A stretch of DNA of 64,000 nucleotides from assembly GCA_903866275.1 (NCBI GenBank), contig CAIPMU010000014.1, positions 1 through 64,000 on the forward strand, written 5' to 3'. Positions within the stretch are counted from its first letter, which is position 1, and each line of letters opens with the position of its first letter. Origin of the DNA: Vampirovibrio chlorellavorus. GTDB taxonomy: Bacteria; Cyanobacteriota; Vampirovibrionia; Vampirovibrionales; Vampirovibrionaceae. The notes under the pieces are model-generated. The model searched no databases. It was not told the DNA's origin and saw only the letters and a program-made list of their open reading frames with translations. Both the position numbers and the translations under genes were made by a program. Below, piece by piece: positions 61,923 to 64,000 of the stretch.

Positions 61923-63206
61923 TTAGTTTGAGGCGCCTTGGGTCTGACGAGTAGTGGTTTGATACATCTCGGGCATAAATTCGGCCAAAGTACGGCAGTG
62001 AATAACATCATTTTCCACGGTCAAAATCAGCGTATTGGAAGAGCCCCGACGGCGAGCGATCCGCCCAAGGCTGGTAAGTGGGGGTAAATTAGGGTCATCG
62101 CCGACATAGGCTAAGGCTTGCACGCTGGGAGGTTTCAGCCAGGTATTCAGATTTTGTCGCATGGCTCGAAAAAACCAAGCCCCTTCCAGCAGATCCGGTA
62201 GGGATTTTTTGAGGGCCCAGCGGGATTGAAACCCATCGGCCACTGCGCGTAAATCCGGCGCTTCAAACCAGCGGGTGGACCATTCAAAACGTTCCTGGCT
62301 GTGTAAAGAGCCATCGGGCTCCATGCGCGCGCATACCCCGGTTTTCATGCCTGATTCTTTGGCGCCATGCTGATTTTGCTGGTAAGCGGTTTGTGCTTCT
62401 TTAATCATCTTCCGCATGACGGCATGCGTGAGCTTGCTTGCCCCTGGATTGCGTTCGATCCGTCTGAGCACCGGTTGTGCACGGTGACTAATCTGCAGGG
62501 GCAGTTGATCGACCGGCTCATACGTGCTCATGCGTACGGGCTCGCTGCGGCCAATGTGTAAGGGGAGCATGTCTTTTACTGTCCGAATTCGGAGAAGATT
62601 GGTTCTCTTGTCAGGATCCTGCTCCAGGCTAACCACTTTAGTTTCGGGCGAACAAAAGCGGCTATTCATCCAGTCCTGACAATCGGCACAGGGGACGGGT
62701 TTTTCGCCATCGGGGGCTGCATTTACCAAAAAGATGGTTTTTACTCGCGGCGGCTGAGGCACTAGGCTGACCGGCTGGTCGGTAAATTGGGCTACATTCT
62801 GATTGAAAGCTTGCGTCATCGCGACTCGAAGATCGCAGAGAGAGGTCTGGCGACTAGCTTCGATGTTGGCGCCAATAGCCATGACCCCGTTTTCCAGCTC
62901 AACGGCGGCCCCGTAGTGCCGATGCGAAAAGTTGGGAAACAAGCGCTGAGCGGTGCGTGCGTGCGCGAGCGTTTTCATGAGTTGCGGGAGGTAATTTCTG
63001 CCGCTTTGGATGGAACCCCCTTTAATGCTCAGGGAGTTCATCGTGAATTCCAGCTGAACCAGATCTTCATCGGATGATTCCCGAATCGGCGGGAGGTTAG
63101 AGCGATAGGTACGCCTTGGATCAACGCGGCGGGAGTTTGGCGATGTCTGTAAGGGTGTTGAGGCAGTGTTTCCGCCGAACGTGAACAAGCTGGGTTGTAA
63201 GCGCAT
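61923..63206 (-). CDS. Tandem cytidine-deaminase-fold protein with degenerate active sites
   Basis: The 427-residue protein seems to contain two cytidine-deaminase-like halves. Half 1 (about 75-218) has HYGAAVELENG, GANIEASRQTSLCDLRVAM (C124-D-L where the enzyme has C/H-A-E), PCADCQDWM (C173, C176) and TVKDMLPLHIG, the T-x-x-x-LP end of the fold. Half 2 (about 257-415) repeats the outline: TGVCARMEPDGSL, EAPDLRAVADGF aligned to CDLRVA, TSLGRIARR in the PCxxC place and TLAEFMPEMY at the end. Half 1 keeps three Cys for zinc but lacks the catalytic Glu; half 2 lacks all. A nucleoside-binding or regulatory role is inference. The minus-strand GAACGGGATATACC precedes the ATG. Confidence 0.7.
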   Translation of the reverse strand: MRLQPSLFTFGGNTASTPLQTSPNSRRVDPRRTYRSNLPPIRESSDEDLVQLEFTMNSLSIKGGSIQSGRNYLPQLMKTLAHARTAQRLFPNFSHRHYGAAVELENGVMAIGANIEASRQTSLCDLRVAMTQAFNQNVAQFTDQPVSLVPQPPRVKTIFLVNAAPDGEKPVPCADCQDWMNSRFCSPETKVVSLEQDPDKRTNLLRIRTVKDMLPLHIGRSEPVRMSTYEPVDQLPLQISHRAQPVLRRIERNPGASKLTHAVMRKMIKEAQTAYQQNQHGAKESGMKTGVCARMEPDGSLHSQERFEWSTRWFEAPDLRAVADGFQSRWALKKSLPDLLEGAWFFRAMRQNLNTWLKPPSVQALAYVGDDPNLPPLTSLGRIARRRGSSNTLILTVENDVIHCRTLAEFMPEMYQTTTRQTQGASN

Positions 63207-63343
63207 GGTATATCCCGTTCAAAATTTGTTTTACAATTGAGCTTACCATAAGGGTAGAGTCCGCCCTACCTTATCCGTATACCTTTGGTTGAGCGTGTTT
63301 ACATGAAATCGGCCCCCGGGCCGTAGAGCAGTTGGAAGGTCTT

Positions 63344-64000
63344 GTGAAAAAAGCCGATCTCTTAATGATCCCGGGCCCGACGCCCTTGCCGGAAGCCGTT
63401 CGCGAGGTGCTTAGCCGCCCTGCCATTGGCCATCGCAGCGCTGAATTTAAAGAGGTGCTCAAACGGGTATTTCCCAATCTGCGCTGGATTTTTCAGTGCA
63501 AGAATCAGGTTTTCCTTTACACTGCCAGTGGTACTGGTGCGATGGAAGCGGCACTCTCTAACACGCATAACGCGGAAGACCGGATTCTGGTGTTGGTGAA
63601 TGGTGTGTTTAGCCAGCGTTGGGTGGAAATTGCCAAAACCTTGGGAATCACGGTAGAAAGTCTGGATGTGCCGCCGGGTGAGGCACATACGCCGGGCATG
63701 TTGCGGGAATATTTGCAGGCCAATGTGGGCACCCGGTATAAATCGGTGATGATGACCCACAGCGAGACATCAACCGGGGTGCTCAGCCCCATTCATGAGC
63801 TGACCGCCGTTTGCCGGGAAACACATCCGGAGACGCTGGTGATTGCTGACACCATTACCAGTCTGGGCGCGGCCCATTTTGATTTGGAAAGCTGGGATGT
63901 GGATATTGCCGTCTCTGGTAGTCAGAAGGGCTTTATGTTGCCGCCGGGCTTGTCCTTTTTGGCCTTGAGCGATCGTGCCTGGCAAGCGCATCAGCAGTGT
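63344..64000 (+). CDS. Class V aminotransferase (serine/alanine-glyoxylate aminotransferase type), N-terminal part
   Basis: The frame starts with GTG at 63344 (GGAAGG just upstream) and runs off the right edge after 219 codons. It opens LMIPGPTPLPEAVREVLSRP AIGHRSAEF, the N-terminus of the AGXT/SgaA family also annotated in cyanobacteria as the soluble hydrogenase 42-kDa subunit. LYTASGTGAMEAALSN binds the PLP phosphate, THSETSTGVLSPI is the substrate loop, ADTITSLGA has the pyridine-contacting Asp and VSGSQKGFMLPPG has the PLP Lys. The upstream gap of 137 bases separates it from the divergent CDA-fold gene. Confidence 0.92.
   Translation, partial: MKKADLLMIPGPTPLPEAVREVLSRPAIGHRSAEFKEVLKRVFPNLRWIFQCKNQVFLYTASGTGAMEAALSNTHNAEDRILVLVNGVFSQRWVEIAKTLGITVESLDVPPGEAHTPGMLREYLQANVGTRYKSVMMTHSETSTGVLSPIHELTAVCRETHPETLVIADTITSLGAAHFDLESWDVDIAVSGSQKGFMLPPGLSFLALSDRAWQAHQQC

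Overview
The window looks like a chromosomal segment of a Gram-negative, flagellated bacterium. It has P- and L-ring flagellar genes, an Mla-type lipid transport system and an OmpA-type protein. A flagellated member of the non-photosynthetic cyanobacterial sister lineage (Vampirovibrionia/Melainabacteria) would fit. The hints are the mid-50s GC backbone, a gene pair resembling the two parts of the cyanobacterial arginine dihydrolase ArgZ/AgrE, and the heme gene set. This assignment is inference and was not tested by any search.

Positions 1 to about 20711 are the right part of an integrated genomic island. Its right edge is sharp: a tyrosine integrase (19412-20506, minus) lies beside a truncated 3' part of a tRNA-Thr(CGT) gene (20667-20711), followed by what looks like the original tRNA terminator (20723-20757). 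The intact tRNA and the left edge should lie upstream of the window. The cargo is a chain of defence functions. First comes the C-terminal end of an IS5-like transposase and a small unknown gene. Then comes a type I restriction-modification operon on the plus strand: hsdM, a HepT-type HEPN toxin, an MntA antitoxin domain fused in frame to HsdS, a zeta-like P-loop protein, a 57-residue basic protein and hsdR. Convergent to it is a complete type I Zorya system (zorA-zorB-zorC-zorD). A low-GC non-coding stretch of 1.1 kb follows, then small phage-type genes (replication-protein-O-like winged helix, AlpA-like regulator, two unknowns) and the integrase. Just outside the att site is a further gene with a deoxyribosyltransferase/TIR-like Rossmann domain.

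From 21.8 kb on the sequence reads as core genome. A minus-strand heme operon (hemE, hemN, hemH, and a hemY-type oxidase) covers the last four steps from uroporphyrinogen III to heme. Next are a gene preceded by five 14-bp tandem repeats, a sodium:solute symporter, a MinD/CooC-like ATPase, a LapA-like protein, an RluD-type pseudouridine synthase, lspA and an exported NTF2-like protein. A long minus-strand flagellar cluster (lytic transglycosylase, flgF, flgG, flgA, flgH, flgI, flgJ, flgM, flgN, flgK, flgL) encodes rod, rings, rod cap, anti-sigma factor, chaperone and hook-filament junction.

The last part holds the ArgZ-like gene pair, a membrane-anchored alpha-crystallin protein, queF, a large acidic unknown protein, a dicarboxylate/amino-acid symporter, folD and an unusual Fe/Mn superoxide dismutase. 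These are followed by mlaE-mlaF-mlaD, a UbiA prenyltransferase, an HtrA protease, an OmpR-type response regulator and the str operon (rpsL, rpsG, fusA) behind a near-consensus promoter. The window ends with a tandem cytidine-deaminase-fold protein lacking the catalytic Glu, and the start of a class V aminotransferase.

The strongest candidates for something new are the MntA-HsdS fusion inside the restriction operon, the tandem pseudo-cytidine-deaminase, the split ArgZ-like pair, and the dense hairpin repeat block at 51884-52018.
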